In this document: one piece after another, positions 16,931-24,433 of the stretch
How positions within the stretch are numbered: the first letter of the stretch is position 1
How the letters are laid out: each line of letters begins with the position of its first letter
Assembly: GCF_001571325.1 (NCBI RefSeq)
Contig: NZ_BCTO01000033.1
Span: 62,001-126,000 of the forward strand
Direction of reading: 5' to 3'
Source: Delftia tsuruhatensis NBRC 16741
GTDB taxonomy: Bacteria; Pseudomonadota; Gammaproteobacteria; Burkholderiales; Burkholderiaceae_C
DNA length: 64,000 nt
Program-made: the position numbers and the translations under genes
The notes under the pieces: generated by a model
What the model saw: only the letters and a program-made list of their open reading frames with translations
Databases searched by the model: none
What the model was told of the DNA's origin: nothing

Positions 16931-18226
16931 ATGAAGAAAATCGCCATCGTCGGAGCCGGCCAGTCGGGCCTGCAACTGGGCCTGGGCCTGCTGGCCGCGG
17001 GCCATCAGGTCACGATACTGAGCAACCGCACGGCGCAGGACATCGCCCAGGGCCGGGTCATGTCCAGCCAGTGCATGTTCGACAGCGCGCTGCAGATAGA
17101 GCGCGGCCTGGGCCTGGTCCACTGGTCGCGCGAATGCCCGGTGGTCGAGGGCATCGGCCTGTGCGTGCCGCACCCTGGGCAACACGGCGAGAAGGCGGCC
17201 GACAAGGCCATCGACTGGGCGGCGCGGCTGAACGCGGGCGCGCAGTCCGTGGACCAGCGCCTGAAGATCCCCGCATGGATGGACGATTTCCGCCGCCAGG
17301 GCGGCGAGCTGGTGCTCAAGGACGCGGGCATCGCCGAGCTGGAGGAATGCACGCGCAGCCATGACCTGACCCTGGTTGCCAGCGGCAAGGGCGAGATATC
17401 GAGGCTGTTCGAGCGCGATGCCCACCGCTCGCGCTTCGACCAGCCCCAGCGCGCGCTGGCGCTGACCTATGTGACGGGCATGAAGCCGCGCGAGCCGTTC
17501 TCCGCCGTGTCCTTCAACCTTGTGCCGGGCGTGGGCGAGTATTTCGTGTTCCCGGCGCTGACGACCACGGGCCCCTGCGAGATCATGGTGTTCGAGGGCG
17601 TGCCCGGCGGCCCCATGGACTGCTGGGGCGATGTGAAGACACCGGAGCAGCACCTGGAGCGCAGCCGCTGGATCCTCGACACCTTCGTGCCCTGGGAGGC
17701 CGAGCGCTGCCGCGACATTGCGCTGACCGATGACAACGGCATCCTCGCGGGCTGCTTCGCCCCCACGGTGCGCAAGCCCGTGGCCACGCTGCCGTCGGGG
17801 CGCAAGGTGCTGGGCATGGGCGACGTGGTGGTGCTCAACGACCCCATTACGGGCCAGGGCTCCAACAACGCGGCCAAGTGCGCCGACACCTATCTGCGCA
17901 GCATCCTGGCGCGCGGCAATGGCGACAGTAATGGTGACGGAAATGGCGCCTTCGACGCCGCCTGGATGCAGCAGACCTTCGACCGCTACTGGTTCGGCTA
18001 TGCGCAATGGGTCACGCAGTGGACCAACATGCTGCTGGCGCCACCGCCACCCCATGTGCTCAAGCTGCTGGCCAGCGCGGGCACGCTGGCACCGCTGGCC
18101 AGCGCCCTTGCCAACGGCTTCGACGACCCGCGCACCTTCTTCCCCTGGTTCGCGGACGCGGGCGAGGCGGACCACTACATCGACAGCTGCGCGGCCATCG
18201 CCGCCATGGCAGCCGTCCCCGCCTAG
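16931..18226 (+). CDS. FAD-dependent styrene/indole monooxygenase-like oxygenase (StyA family)
   Basis: 431 residues; StyA is about 415. N-terminal IAIVGAGQSGLQLGLGLL is the FAD dinucleotide fold. FDQPQRALALTYV and the C-terminal VLGMGDVVVLNDPITGQGSN (flavin and substrate-site motif, compare GLGDIQATVDPVLGQG in StyA) mark group E two-component monooxygenases, which epoxidise styrene or indole using FADH2 from a partner reductase. That partner is encoded 14 nt downstream. A short Gly/Asn/Asp-rich insertion (GNGDSNGDGNG) occurs in the C-terminal part. The AraC, SDR and hydrolase-fusion neighbours make indole or a related heteroaromatic a better guess than styrene. Confidence 0.87.
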   Translation: MKKIAIVGAGQSGLQLGLGLLAAGHQVTILSNRTAQDIAQGRVMSSQCMFDSALQIERGLGLVHWSRECPVVEGIGLCVPHPGQHGEKAADKAIDWAARLNAGAQSVDQRLKIPAWMDDFRRQGGELVLKDAGIAELEECTRSHDLTLVASGKGEISRLFERDAHRSRFDQPQRALALTYVTGMKPREPFSAVSFNLVPGVGEYFVFPALTTTGPCEIMVFEGVPGGPMDCWGDVKTPEQHLERSRWILDTFVPWEAERCRDIALTDDNGILAGCFAPTVRKPVATLPSGRKVLGMGDVVVLNDPITGQGSNNAAKCADTYLRSILARGNGDSNGDGNGAFDAAWMQQTFDRYWFGYAQWVTQWTNMLLAPPPPHVLKLLASAGTLAPLASALANGFDDPRTFFPWFADAGEADHYIDSCAAIAAMAAVPA

Positions 18227-18240
18227 CCACAGAGGCCGCC

Positions 18241-18768
18241 ATGAGCACATGCGACACCCCGGCCGCCGCCACGGCCTGCTCCTTCGATCCGCGCGAGCTG
18301 CGCAAGGCCTTCGGCCAGTTCACCACGGGCGTGACCGTCATCACCACGCGCGCGCCGGACGGGCGGCGCGTGGGCATGACGGCCAACTCGTTCTCCTCTG
18401 TGTCGCTGGACCCGCCGCTGGTGCTGTGGAGCCTGGCGCGCCAGGCGCCCAGCGTCTGCGATTTCCAGGGTGCCAGCCACTTCGCCATCCACGTGCTGGC
18501 TGCGGGCCAGCACCTTCTGTCGCGGCGCTTTTCCACGCCGCAGCAAGACAAGTTCGTCGGCCTGGACTGCGCGGAAGGCCCGGCCGGCGTGCCCCTGATC
18601 GATGGCGTGCTGGCCCGCTTCGTCTGCCGCAACGTCCGGCAATACGATGGCGGCGACCACCTCATCTTCATCGGCCAGGTCGAGCGCTGCGAACGCTTCG
18701 ACGGCGAGCCCCTGGCCTTTCACGCGGGCTACTATCAGGTGACGGTGCGGCACCCCGAATGCGTATGA
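18241..18768 (+). CDS. Flavin reductase partner of the StyA-like oxygenase (StyB/HpaC type)
   Basis: 175 residues. LRKAFGQFTTGVTVITTRAP and GMTANSFSSVSLDPPLVLWS are the canonical flavin-binding signature; GDHLIFIGQVERC carries the NADH-site histidine region. It would reduce FAD with NADH and pass it to the oxygenase encoded just before it. ATG at 18241 is 14 nt after the oxygenase stop; an in-frame upstream extension is shadow sequence. Shorter than the reductase at 12475, so the two pathways have separate flavin suppliers. Confidence 0.88.
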   Translation: MSTCDTPAAATACSFDPRELRKAFGQFTTGVTVITTRAPDGRRVGMTANSFSSVSLDPPLVLWSLARQAPSVCDFQGASHFAIHVLAAGQHLLSRRFSTPQQDKFVGLDCAEGPAGVPLIDGVLARFVCRNVRQYDGGDHLIFIGQVERCERFDGEPLAFHAGYYQVTVRHPECV

Positions 18769-18827
18769 CGGGCCATGAAAAAAGCGGCACCGCAGCTTTC
18801 CCCACCCTTTGAAACGGAGACAACCCC

Positions 18828-20063
18828 ATGCAGCAGAAAGAACCCCCGGCCAGCCGCCATGTGCGCATCAACGCGCTGGACGGCAGCGGCAGCTTCAACG
18901 CCTACCTGGCCGTGCCGGCCTCGGGCAGCGGCCCCGGCCTGGTGCTGGCGCAGGAGATCTTCGGCGTCAACGCCACCATGCGCGAGGTGGCCGACTACTA
19001 CGCCGAAGAAGGCTACGTGGTGCTGGTGCCCGACCTGTTCTGGCGCCAGCAGCCCGATGTGGAGCTGGGCTACACGCCGGCGGACTGGGAGCGCGCCTTC
19101 GGCTTCTACAAGGGATTCGACGAGGCCCTGGGCGTGCAGGACATCCAGGCCTGCCTGAACGCCTTGCGCCAGCGCCCCGAGGTCACGGACGGCAAGGCCG
19201 GCGTTCTGGGCTTTTGCCTGGGCGGCAAGCTGGCCTACCTGGCCGCCTGCCGCACCGATGCCGATGCGGTGGTCGGCTACTACGGCGTGGGCATCGAGGC
19301 GGCGCTGGACGAGGCCGAGCGCATCCGCTGCCCGCTCACCCTGCATGTGGCCGAGCTCGACGCCTTCTGCCCGCCCGAGGCGCGCCAGCGCATCGTCCAG
19401 GCGCTGGGCGGGCGTCCCGGCGTGGCCGTGCATGTCTATCCCGGCGTGGACCATGCCTTTGCGCGCAAGGGCGGCGACCATTTCCACCGCGCCTCGGCCC
19501 TGATGGCGCACGAGCGCAGCATTGCCACGCTCAAGTCCGCTATCGGCCCGCATTTCGACCTGGCCGCGCTGTGGGACAAGCACTGCGAGTACGAGTTCGC
19601 CACGCGCAACGTGGACGACACCATGGCCACCATGGTGGCCGAGCCCTATGTGAACCACATCCCCACCATGACCGGCGGCGTGGGCTTCAGCAACCTGCAC
19701 GCCTTCTATACGAACCACTTCGTCAACAGCAATCCGCCCGACACGTCGCTGACCCCGATTTCACGCACGGTGGGGGCCTCGCAGGTGGTGGACGAGATGC
19801 TGTTCTGCTTCACGCACACCACCGAGATCCCGTGGATGCTGCCCGGCGTGCGGCCCACGGGGCGGCGCGTGGAGATCCCGCTGCTGGCCGTGGTCAAGTT
19901 CCGGGGCGACAAGCTCTACCACGAGCACATCTACTGGGACCAGGCCAGCGTGCTGGTGCAGGTGGGCCTGCTGGACCCGGCGCTGCTGCCCGTGGCGGGC
20001 GTGGAGACGGCCCGCAAGCTGCTGGACGAGACCCTGCCTTCCAACGAACTGCTCAAGCGTTGA
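18828..20063 (+). CDS. Dienelactone hydrolase fused to a SnoaL-like (NTF2-fold) domain
   Basis: 411 residues. Residues 1-240 are a dienelactone hydrolase: GFCLGGK with nucleophile Cys130, Asp178 (AELDAF) and His209 (GVDHAF). Residues about 250-411 form a SnoaL-like domain with VNHIPTMTGG, HTTEIPWMLPG and YHEHIYWDQASVLVQVGLL. It follows the StyA/StyB-like pair with 59 nt between and ends at a pair of strong hairpins, so it is the last gene of the unit. In indole catabolism a cofactor-independent oxygenase or hydrolase acts on 3-hydroxyindolin-2-one; this fusion is a candidate for that step, but that is inference. Confidence 0.84.
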   Translation: MQQKEPPASRHVRINALDGSGSFNAYLAVPASGSGPGLVLAQEIFGVNATMREVADYYAEEGYVVLVPDLFWRQQPDVELGYTPADWERAFGFYKGFDEALGVQDIQACLNALRQRPEVTDGKAGVLGFCLGGKLAYLAACRTDADAVVGYYGVGIEAALDEAERIRCPLTLHVAELDAFCPPEARQRIVQALGGRPGVAVHVYPGVDHAFARKGGDHFHRASALMAHERSIATLKSAIGPHFDLAALWDKHCEYEFATRNVDDTMATMVAEPYVNHIPTMTGGVGFSNLHAFYTNHFVNSNPPDTSLTPISRTVGASQVVDEMLFCFTHTTEIPWMLPGVRPTGRRVEIPLLAVVKFRGDKLYHEHIYWDQASVLVQVGLLDPALLPVAGVETARKLLDETLPSNELLKR

Positions 20064-20070
20064 GCGCGGC

Positions 20071-20120
20071 GCGGGCGCACGGGTTTCACCCTGCGCCCGC
20101 TGGCGGCCTGCAGGCCGCCA
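20071..20120 (+). terminator. Two tandem GC hairpins after the catabolic unit
   Basis: GCGGGCGCA (20071-20079) pairs with TGCGCCCGC (20092-20100), and CGGCCTGCAGGCCG lies in a perfect 20-bp palindrome at 20101-20120. They start 7 nt after the hydrolase stop. There is no T run, so termination may be weak or Rho-assisted. Confidence 0.5.
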
Positions 20121-20135
20121 GGGCTCTCAGGGTTG

Positions 20136-20165
20136 CCACCAATGTTGATATGTCAACATTGGTGG
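20136..20165. promoter_or_regulatory. Perfect 30-bp inverted repeat, probable MarR operator
   Basis: CCACCAATGTTGA (20136-20148) and TCAACATTGGTGG (20153-20165) are exact inverted repeats around TATG. It ends 3 nt before the chosen start of the MarR gene, so bound regulator would block its own ribosome site or promoter. The half-site AATGTTGA is typical of MarR-type dyads in size and AT content. Confidence 0.72.
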
Positions 20166-20168
20166 ATC

Positions 20169-20813
20169 ATGCGGCCATCGCAATCGCAATCGCAATCGCA
20201 ATCGCAATCGCCATCGCCATCGCCATCGCCATCGCCGCCCGGTTCCCTCCGTCCAATGCCCCGCCCACGCACATCCACGATCCCTGCCGCCGATGCCGCC
20301 ACCGGCCCTGCACCGGACACGCAGGTCTGCCCCCAGACGCTGGCGCTGGAGGATTTCATCACCTTCCGCCTGGGCGCGCTGTCCAATGCGCTGCAGACCC
20401 AGGTGACGCGCCACTACATCGCGCCGGCATCGCCCGTGGGGCTGACCGAGTGGCGGCTCATGGGCCAGATCCAGCGCCATGGCGAGCTGCATGCCAGCGC
20501 GCTGTCGCGCCTGAGCCTGATGGACAAGGCCCAGATCAGCCGCGCGCTGCAGCCGCTGATCGACCGGGGCTGGGTGCTGCGCCGCGCCGATCCGCAGCAC
20601 GCGCGGCGCCACCTGCTGCAGCTGAGCGAAGCTGGGCAGGCGCTCTTCGACGAGGTGCTGTCCCGCGCACGCCCCTACCAGGCGGCCCTGCTCAATGCCC
20701 TGACGGCCGATGAGCGCGCCATGCTGGACCGCATCCTGGACAAGCTGGGCCGTGCCTCCCAAGCGCTGGACCAAGGGCTGGACCAGGGGCTGGACCAGGG
20801 GCTGGATGCCTGA
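20169..20813 (+). CDS. MarR-family regulator with an SQ/SP dipeptide-repeat N-terminus
   Basis: 214 residues from ATG 20169. The frame is open to 20133, but that part is the operator itself, so it is rejected as coding. The N-terminus is five Ser-Gln and four Ser-Pro dipeptides encoded by hexanucleotide repeats, then a linker, then the MarR fold: EWRLMGQIQRHGELHAS, SLMDKAQISRALQPLIDRGW and DPQHARRHLLQLSEAG. The C-terminus ends in three LDQG repeats from a 12-bp tandem repeat. If the true start were ATG 20256, the hexamers would lie in the leader. Probably controls itself and the downstream aldolase and reductase genes. Confidence 0.8.
   Translation: MRPSQSQSQSQSQSPSPSPSPSPPGSLRPMPRPRTSTIPAADAATGPAPDTQVCPQTLALEDFITFRLGALSNALQTQVTRHYIAPASPVGLTEWRLMGQIQRHGELHASALSRLSLMDKAQISRALQPLIDRGWVLRRADPQHARRHLLQLSEAGQALFDEVLSRARPYQAALLNALTADERAMLDRILDKLGRASQALDQGLDQGLDQGLDA
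20175..20234 (+). repeat. Hexanucleotide simple-sequence repeat
   Basis: Ten consecutive copies of C(A/C)ATCG: one CCATCG, five CAATCG and four CCATCG. The unit is a multiple of three, so slippage adds or removes Ser-Gln/Ser-Pro pairs without frameshift. Starts 9 nt after the operator. Confidence 0.92.
20766..20801 (+). repeat. 12-bp tandem repeat at the end of the MarR gene
   Basis: Three copies of CTGGACCARGGG followed by a partial copy, encoding LDQG-LDQG-LDQG-LDA. Right after the stop codon, 20831-20875 also holds imperfect ACCCACCTCA-like repeats, so this gene is flanked by repeat-prone DNA at both ends. Confidence 0.85.
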
Positions 20814-20880
20814 TTTCCCCACAAGCCACTGCACAACCCACCTCAAGACCCACCTCAGAACCCACCCCACGAGCCACACC

Positions 20881-21639
20881 ATGAATTGCTCCATGCACCC
20901 TGATGAACGCGCCGCCCGCATCGAACTGGCCGCCTGCTACCGCGTCTTTGCCATGCTGGGCTGGGACGAGCTGATCTACAACCACATCACGGTGCGCCTG
21001 CCCGACAGCGTGACGGGCGGGGAAAAGCAGTTCCTGATCAACCCCTTCGGCCTGCATTACGAAGAGGTCACGGCCAGCAACCTGGTACGCATCAATGTGC
21101 GCGGCGAGGTGCTGGACGGCTCGCGGCATCCGGTGAATCCGGCCGGCTTCGTGGTGCATGCGGCCATCCACGACGGGCTGCCGGGCGCGCACTGCGTGAT
21201 GCACACGCACACCACCTCGGGCATGGGCGTGGCCTGCCTGGAGCAGGGCCTGTCGCAAAGCAACTTCTACAGCGCCCAATTGCACGGCATGGTGGCCTAC
21301 CATGACTTCGAGGGCATCACCATCCATGCCGACGAAGGGCCGCGCCTGCTGGCCAGCATCGGCCACCGCAAGGCCGTGATCCTGCGCAACCATGGCCTGC
21401 TCAGCTGGGGCAGCGACCTGCCCCAGGCCTTCGTGGTGCTGTGGACGCTGCAGCGCGCCTGCGACGTGCAGATGGCCACCCTGTCCATGGGTGCGCCGCG
21501 CATGGTCTCCGACGCCATGGCCCAGCGCTGCAACGAGGACTCGCTGACCTTCAACGCCAGCCACGGCGGTGCCCGCGATGTGTTCGACCACCTGGTGCGC
21601 CGCGTGAACCGGCGCGACAGCAGCTATCTCGATCTTTGA
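20881..21639 (+). CDS. Class II aldolase/adducin domain protein
   Basis: 252 residues. The Zn2+ ligands of the family appear as HTHTTSG (first two His) and a third His in RNHGLLSWG; IYNHITVRLP and FLINPFGLHYEEVTASNLV are also family motifs. Members cleave or decarboxylate phosphorylated or hydroxy-keto acids. No ribosome site is strong before ATG 20881, but upstream in-frame sequence is repeat-derived spacer. 18 nt before the ketopantoate reductase-like gene, so they are co-expressed, perhaps under the preceding MarR. Substrate unknown. Confidence 0.84.
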   Translation: MNCSMHPDERAARIELAACYRVFAMLGWDELIYNHITVRLPDSVTGGEKQFLINPFGLHYEEVTASNLVRINVRGEVLDGSRHPVNPAGFVVHAAIHDGLPGAHCVMHTHTTSGMGVACLEQGLSQSNFYSAQLHGMVAYHDFEGITIHADEGPRLLASIGHRKAVILRNHGLLSWGSDLPQAFVVLWTLQRACDVQMATLSMGAPRMVSDAMAQRCNEDSLTFNASHGGARDVFDHLVRRVNRRDSSYLDL

Positions 21640-21657
21640 ACCCGGAGCTTCCCGCGC

Positions 21658-22683
21658 ATGACCATGGAACAGACAAGCATTTCATTCGACAAGGCCTGCA
21701 TCTTCGGCGCCGGTGCCATCGGCGGCTGGATGGGCGCGGCCCTGGCCCGCGCCGGCTGCCAGCTCAGCGCCGTGGCGCGCGGCGCCGCGCTGCAGGCCCT
21801 GCGCACCCAGGGCCTGACCCTGGTGCACGGCGAGCAGCGCGAGCACTTCGCGCTGCGTGCCGAACAGGACCCGGCCGCCCTGGGCGTGCAGGACCTGGTC
21901 ATCATCTCCGTCAAGGCGCCGGGCATGCCCGATGTGGCCGAGCGCATCGCCCCGCTGATCGGCCCGCAGACCGTGGTGCTCACGGCCATGAACGGCGTGC
22001 CCTGGTGGTTCCTGCACGGCGGTGTCGATGCCAGCGTGCGCGGCAAGCAGCTGAAAGCCGTGGACCCTGAAGGCCGCATTGCGCAAGCCATCCCGCTGGG
22101 CCAGGTGCTGGGCTCCGTGGTCCATGCCAGCTGCTCCAACGATGCGCCCGGCGTGGTGCGCCGGCACTTCGGCAACAGCCTGATCCTGGGCGAGCCTCTG
22201 GCCACAGGGCCCGGCCAGCCGCCCACGCCGCGCCTGGCGGCACTGGCCCAACTGCTGCAGCGTGGCGGCATCGAGGCCAAGGTCTCCGACAACATCCAGC
22301 GCGACGCCTGGTACAAGCTCTGGGGCAACATGACCGTCAACCCCGTCAGCGCGCTGACGGGTGCCACCTCGGACCGCATCCTGGGCGACGACCTGGTGCG
22401 CGGCCTGATCACGCGCGTGATGCTGGAGGCCAAGGAGATCGGCGCGCGCATCGGCCTGCCCATCAACGAATCGCCCGAAGACCGCCATGCGGTCACGCTC
22501 AAGCTGGGCGCCTTCAAGACCTCCATGCTGCAGGACGTGGAAGCCGGCAAGCCCGTGGAGCTCGACGCCCTGGTGGGCGCGGTGCGCGAAATGGGCCAGC
22601 TGTGCGGCGTGGACACCCCGTTCACCGATGCGCTGCTGGGCCTGGCGCGGCTGCAGGCGCGGCAAAAGGGGCTGATGGCCTGA
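21658..22683 (+). CDS. panE: 2-dehydropantoate 2-reductase (ketopantoate reductase) family protein
   Basis: 341 residues. IFGAGAIGGWMGAALARAG is the NADP-binding GxGxxG loop, VKAPGMPDVAERIAPLIG the Rossmann continuation, and LWGNMTVNPVSALTGAT carries the catalytic-lysine region (DAWYKLWGN), Asn and Ser of the C-terminal domain. The reaction in PanE is NADPH reduction of ketopantoate to pantoate. Placed in a catabolic unit behind a class II aldolase and not near panB/panC (26 kb away), it may act on another 2-oxo acid; the symbol is therefore tentative. ATG 21658 or 21664 both possible. Confidence 0.72.
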   Translation: MTMEQTSISFDKACIFGAGAIGGWMGAALARAGCQLSAVARGAALQALRTQGLTLVHGEQREHFALRAEQDPAALGVQDLVIISVKAPGMPDVAERIAPLIGPQTVVLTAMNGVPWWFLHGGVDASVRGKQLKAVDPEGRIAQAIPLGQVLGSVVHASCSNDAPGVVRRHFGNSLILGEPLATGPGQPPTPRLAALAQLLQRGGIEAKVSDNIQRDAWYKLWGNMTVNPVSALTGATSDRILGDDLVRGLITRVMLEAKEIGARIGLPINESPEDRHAVTLKLGAFKTSMLQDVEAGKPVELDALVGAVREMGQLCGVDTPFTDALLGLARLQARQKGLMA

Positions 22684-22735
22684 CGCCGCAAGGGCCAGTA
22701 CCGGCCTGCAGCACGCAACCGTAGACTACGCCTCC

Positions 22736-23134
22736 ATGACTTCCGCCAAGAACCCCGCCTCGCCCTGGTCCACGCTGTGCGTGGTGGCCACCACCGTCCC
22801 CAGTGCCGAGGAGGCCGCCCATCTGGCGCGCAGCCTGGTGCAGCAGCAGGCCGCGGCCTGCGTGCAGGTGGAGGCCATCACCTCGCACTATGTGTGGGAC
22901 GGCGAGATGCACGCCACGCCCGAGTGGCGGCTGGTCTGCAAGACCCTGCCCGACGTGCTGGAGCGCCTGGCCCGGCTGCTGCGCGCCGGGCACAGCTACA
23001 GCGTGCCGCAGATCACCATGCGCACCGAGCGCTGCATGGCCGACTATGCGCAGTGGCTGCGCTCCCAGGTCTCGACCCGGGACGTGGCGGACGCTGCAGA
23101 AAGGGCCGCCGCGCCCCGCATCACTGCGGCGTGA
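22736..23134 (+). CDS. cutA: CutA-family divalent cation tolerance protein
   Basis: 132 residues. VATTVPSAEEAAHLARSLV, QQAAACVQVEAITSHYVW and HSYSVPQITM match the CutA1 trimer fold (ITSxYxWxG and the SYxVPEI motif, here VPQI). Bacterial CutA1 is a small, very stable trimeric PII-like protein linked to copper tolerance and, in E. coli, to DsbD membership of the same locus. Its stop overlaps by 14 nt with the end of the convergent Bug gene, so the two transcripts are complementary at their 3' ends. Its N-terminal 10 residues are a small extension. Confidence 0.88.
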   Translation: MTSAKNPASPWSTLCVVATTVPSAEEAAHLARSLVQQQAAACVQVEAITSHYVWDGEMHATPEWRLVCKTLPDVLERLARLLRAGHSYSVPQITMRTERCMADYAQWLRSQVSTRDVADAAERAAAPRITAA

Positions 23135-24110
23135 CGTTGGCGGCCTTGATCACGGGCACCCAGGTCGCTGTCTCCTTGCGGATCAGCTCGCCGAAGGCGC
23201 TGCCCGTGACCACCCAGGGCTCGATCCCCTGCAGGTCCAGCTGCCTGACCACGGCCGGCGTGCTGAAGATCTCCTGAATATCCTTTTCCAGCTGCCTGAG
23301 CACGGCCGGCGGCGTCTTCCTGGGCGCCATCACGCCGTACCAGGACGAGATGGCAATGCCCGGCACGCCCGCCTGGGCCAGCGTGGGCACATCAGGCAGG
23401 TACTTGCTGCGGGCCGGGTCGGTCACGGCCAGCGCACGCAGCTTGCCCGACTGCACATGCGGCAGCAGCGCGGGCACATTGCCCACGATCATCGGCACCG
23501 TGCCGCCCAGCACATCGTTGAGGCCGGGCGCCGTGCCCTTGTAGGCCACGTGCAGGATGTCGGCGCCGGTCTGCTGCTTGAACAGCTCGCCGGCCAGATG
23601 CAGGCTGGAGCCCACGCCGGGCGAGGCATAGCTGATGGTGGCCGGCCTGGCCTTGGACAGGGCCACCAGCTCCTGCACCGTTTTGGCGGGCACGCCGGGG
23701 TGCACGGCGATCACATTGGCCGCCTTGGCCAGCGAGGCCACGGGCGCGAAGTCCGTCTCCACGCTGTAGCCGGGCCTGGCCAGCAGCGTGGGATTGATGG
23801 TCAGGTTGCCCTGGGGCACGACCAGCAGCGCATGGCCGTCCGGCGCGGCACGCTTGACCATGTCGATGCCGATATTGCCGTTGGCCCCGGGCTTGTTCTC
23901 CACCACCGAAGTCTGCTTGTAGCGCTCGGCCAATCCCGTGGACAGCAGGCGGGCCAGCGCATCGACCGGGCCTCCGGGCGGAAAGGGCGCGACGATGGTG
24001 AAAGGCTTGGCGGCCAGCTGCTGCTGCGCGGCGGCATCCTGGGCCAGGGCGCTCTGGCATGCGGCTGCTGCCAGCAGGGCGGCAGCGCCGAGCAAGGTGG
24101 GGGCTTTCAT
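23121..24110 (-). CDS. Bug/TctC-family tripartite tricarboxylate transporter receptor (1)
   Basis: 329 residues with a signal peptide LGAAALLAAAACQSALA. Bug signatures: TIVAPFPPGGPVDALARLL, VVENKPGANGNIGIDMVKRA, ISYASPGVGSSLHLAGELF and VAYKGTAPGLNDVLGGTVPM. A cysteine in AAAACQS could give a lipoprotein but lacks a good lipobox. No tctA/tctB membrane genes are adjacent; orphan Bug receptors are very common in Burkholderiales. The AT-rich upstream region 24111-24250 carries an inverted repeat and a 16-bp palindrome. Confidence 0.87.
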   Translation of the reverse strand: MKAPTLLGAAALLAAAACQSALAQDAAAQQQLAAKPFTIVAPFPPGGPVDALARLLSTGLAERYKQTSVVENKPGANGNIGIDMVKRAAPDGHALLVVPQGNLTINPTLLARPGYSVETDFAPVASLAKAANVIAVHPGVPAKTVQELVALSKARPATISYASPGVGSSLHLAGELFKQQTGADILHVAYKGTAPGLNDVLGGTVPMIVGNVPALLPHVQSGKLRALAVTDPARSKYLPDVPTLAQAGVPGIAISSWYGVMAPRKTPPAVLRQLEKDIQEIFSTPAVVRQLDLQGIEPWVVTGSAFGELIRKETATWVPVIKAANVTPQ

Positions 24111-24172
24111 GGGGAACTCCGGGGAACAAGGCAAGGCAGGTACAAGCAAAAGAAATGCCTGAGGGCTATCGA

Positions 24173-24192
24173 TTGTTTCTTGTATAAAACAA
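24173..24192. promoter_or_regulatory. Inverted repeat in the Bug gene promoter region
   Basis: TTGTTT (24173-24178) and AAACAA (24187-24192) flank CTTGTATA. On the minus strand it lies 63 nt before the Bug start and includes TATACA, a -10-like hexamer. Confidence 0.4.
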
Positions 24193-24232
24193 CGTTCTTC
24201 TTATAAATCAATGCAAAGCATAAAACCTGCGG

Positions 24233-24248
24233 CTTGATTCGAATCAAG
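24233..24248. promoter_or_regulatory. Perfect 16-bp palindrome
   Basis: CTTGATTCGAATCAAG, exactly self-complementary with no loop, in the 323-nt spacer between the Bug gene and the EamA gene. It is compact enough for a protein-dimer operator; no assigned regulator. Confidence 0.5.
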
Positions 24249-24299
24249 GGAAAACCCTTGCCTGCATGCCTGGGCCTTCGCTGCGTTCGCATGCCCATG

Positions 24300-24323
24300 A
24301 AAAAAGGAGCGCAGCGCGCTCCC
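24300..24323 (-). terminator. Rho-independent terminator after the EamA gene
   Basis: On the minus strand GGAGCGC-gct-GCGCTCC is followed by a run of seven T (complement of 24300-24306). It lies 110 nt after the EamA stop; that 110 nt holds no gene I can support. Confidence 0.85.
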
Positions 24324-24433
24324 GTAAGTCCACTCCAGAGAATGGGTCAAAGCGCATCAACAGGGGAGCTGATGCAGTCGATGCCAAGCCGCAGGACGAC
24401 AGCTCCACGAGCAGGTCTTGCTGCCATCGCATG

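Noticed and set aside
14903..18250. 1115-codon open frame on the minus strand
   Set aside because: Only its last third (AraC regulator, 14903-15922) has family motifs. The rest is antisense to SDR, StyA-like and reductase genes and open because of high G+C.
20133..20168. Upstream start of the second MarR gene at 20133
   Set aside because: This segment is the perfect inverted repeat and cannot reasonably be coding as well as operator; ATG 20169 follows it.
20175..20234. Possible CRISPR-like array
   Set aside because: The units are 6 nt and contiguous, with no spacers; it is a simple-sequence repeat.
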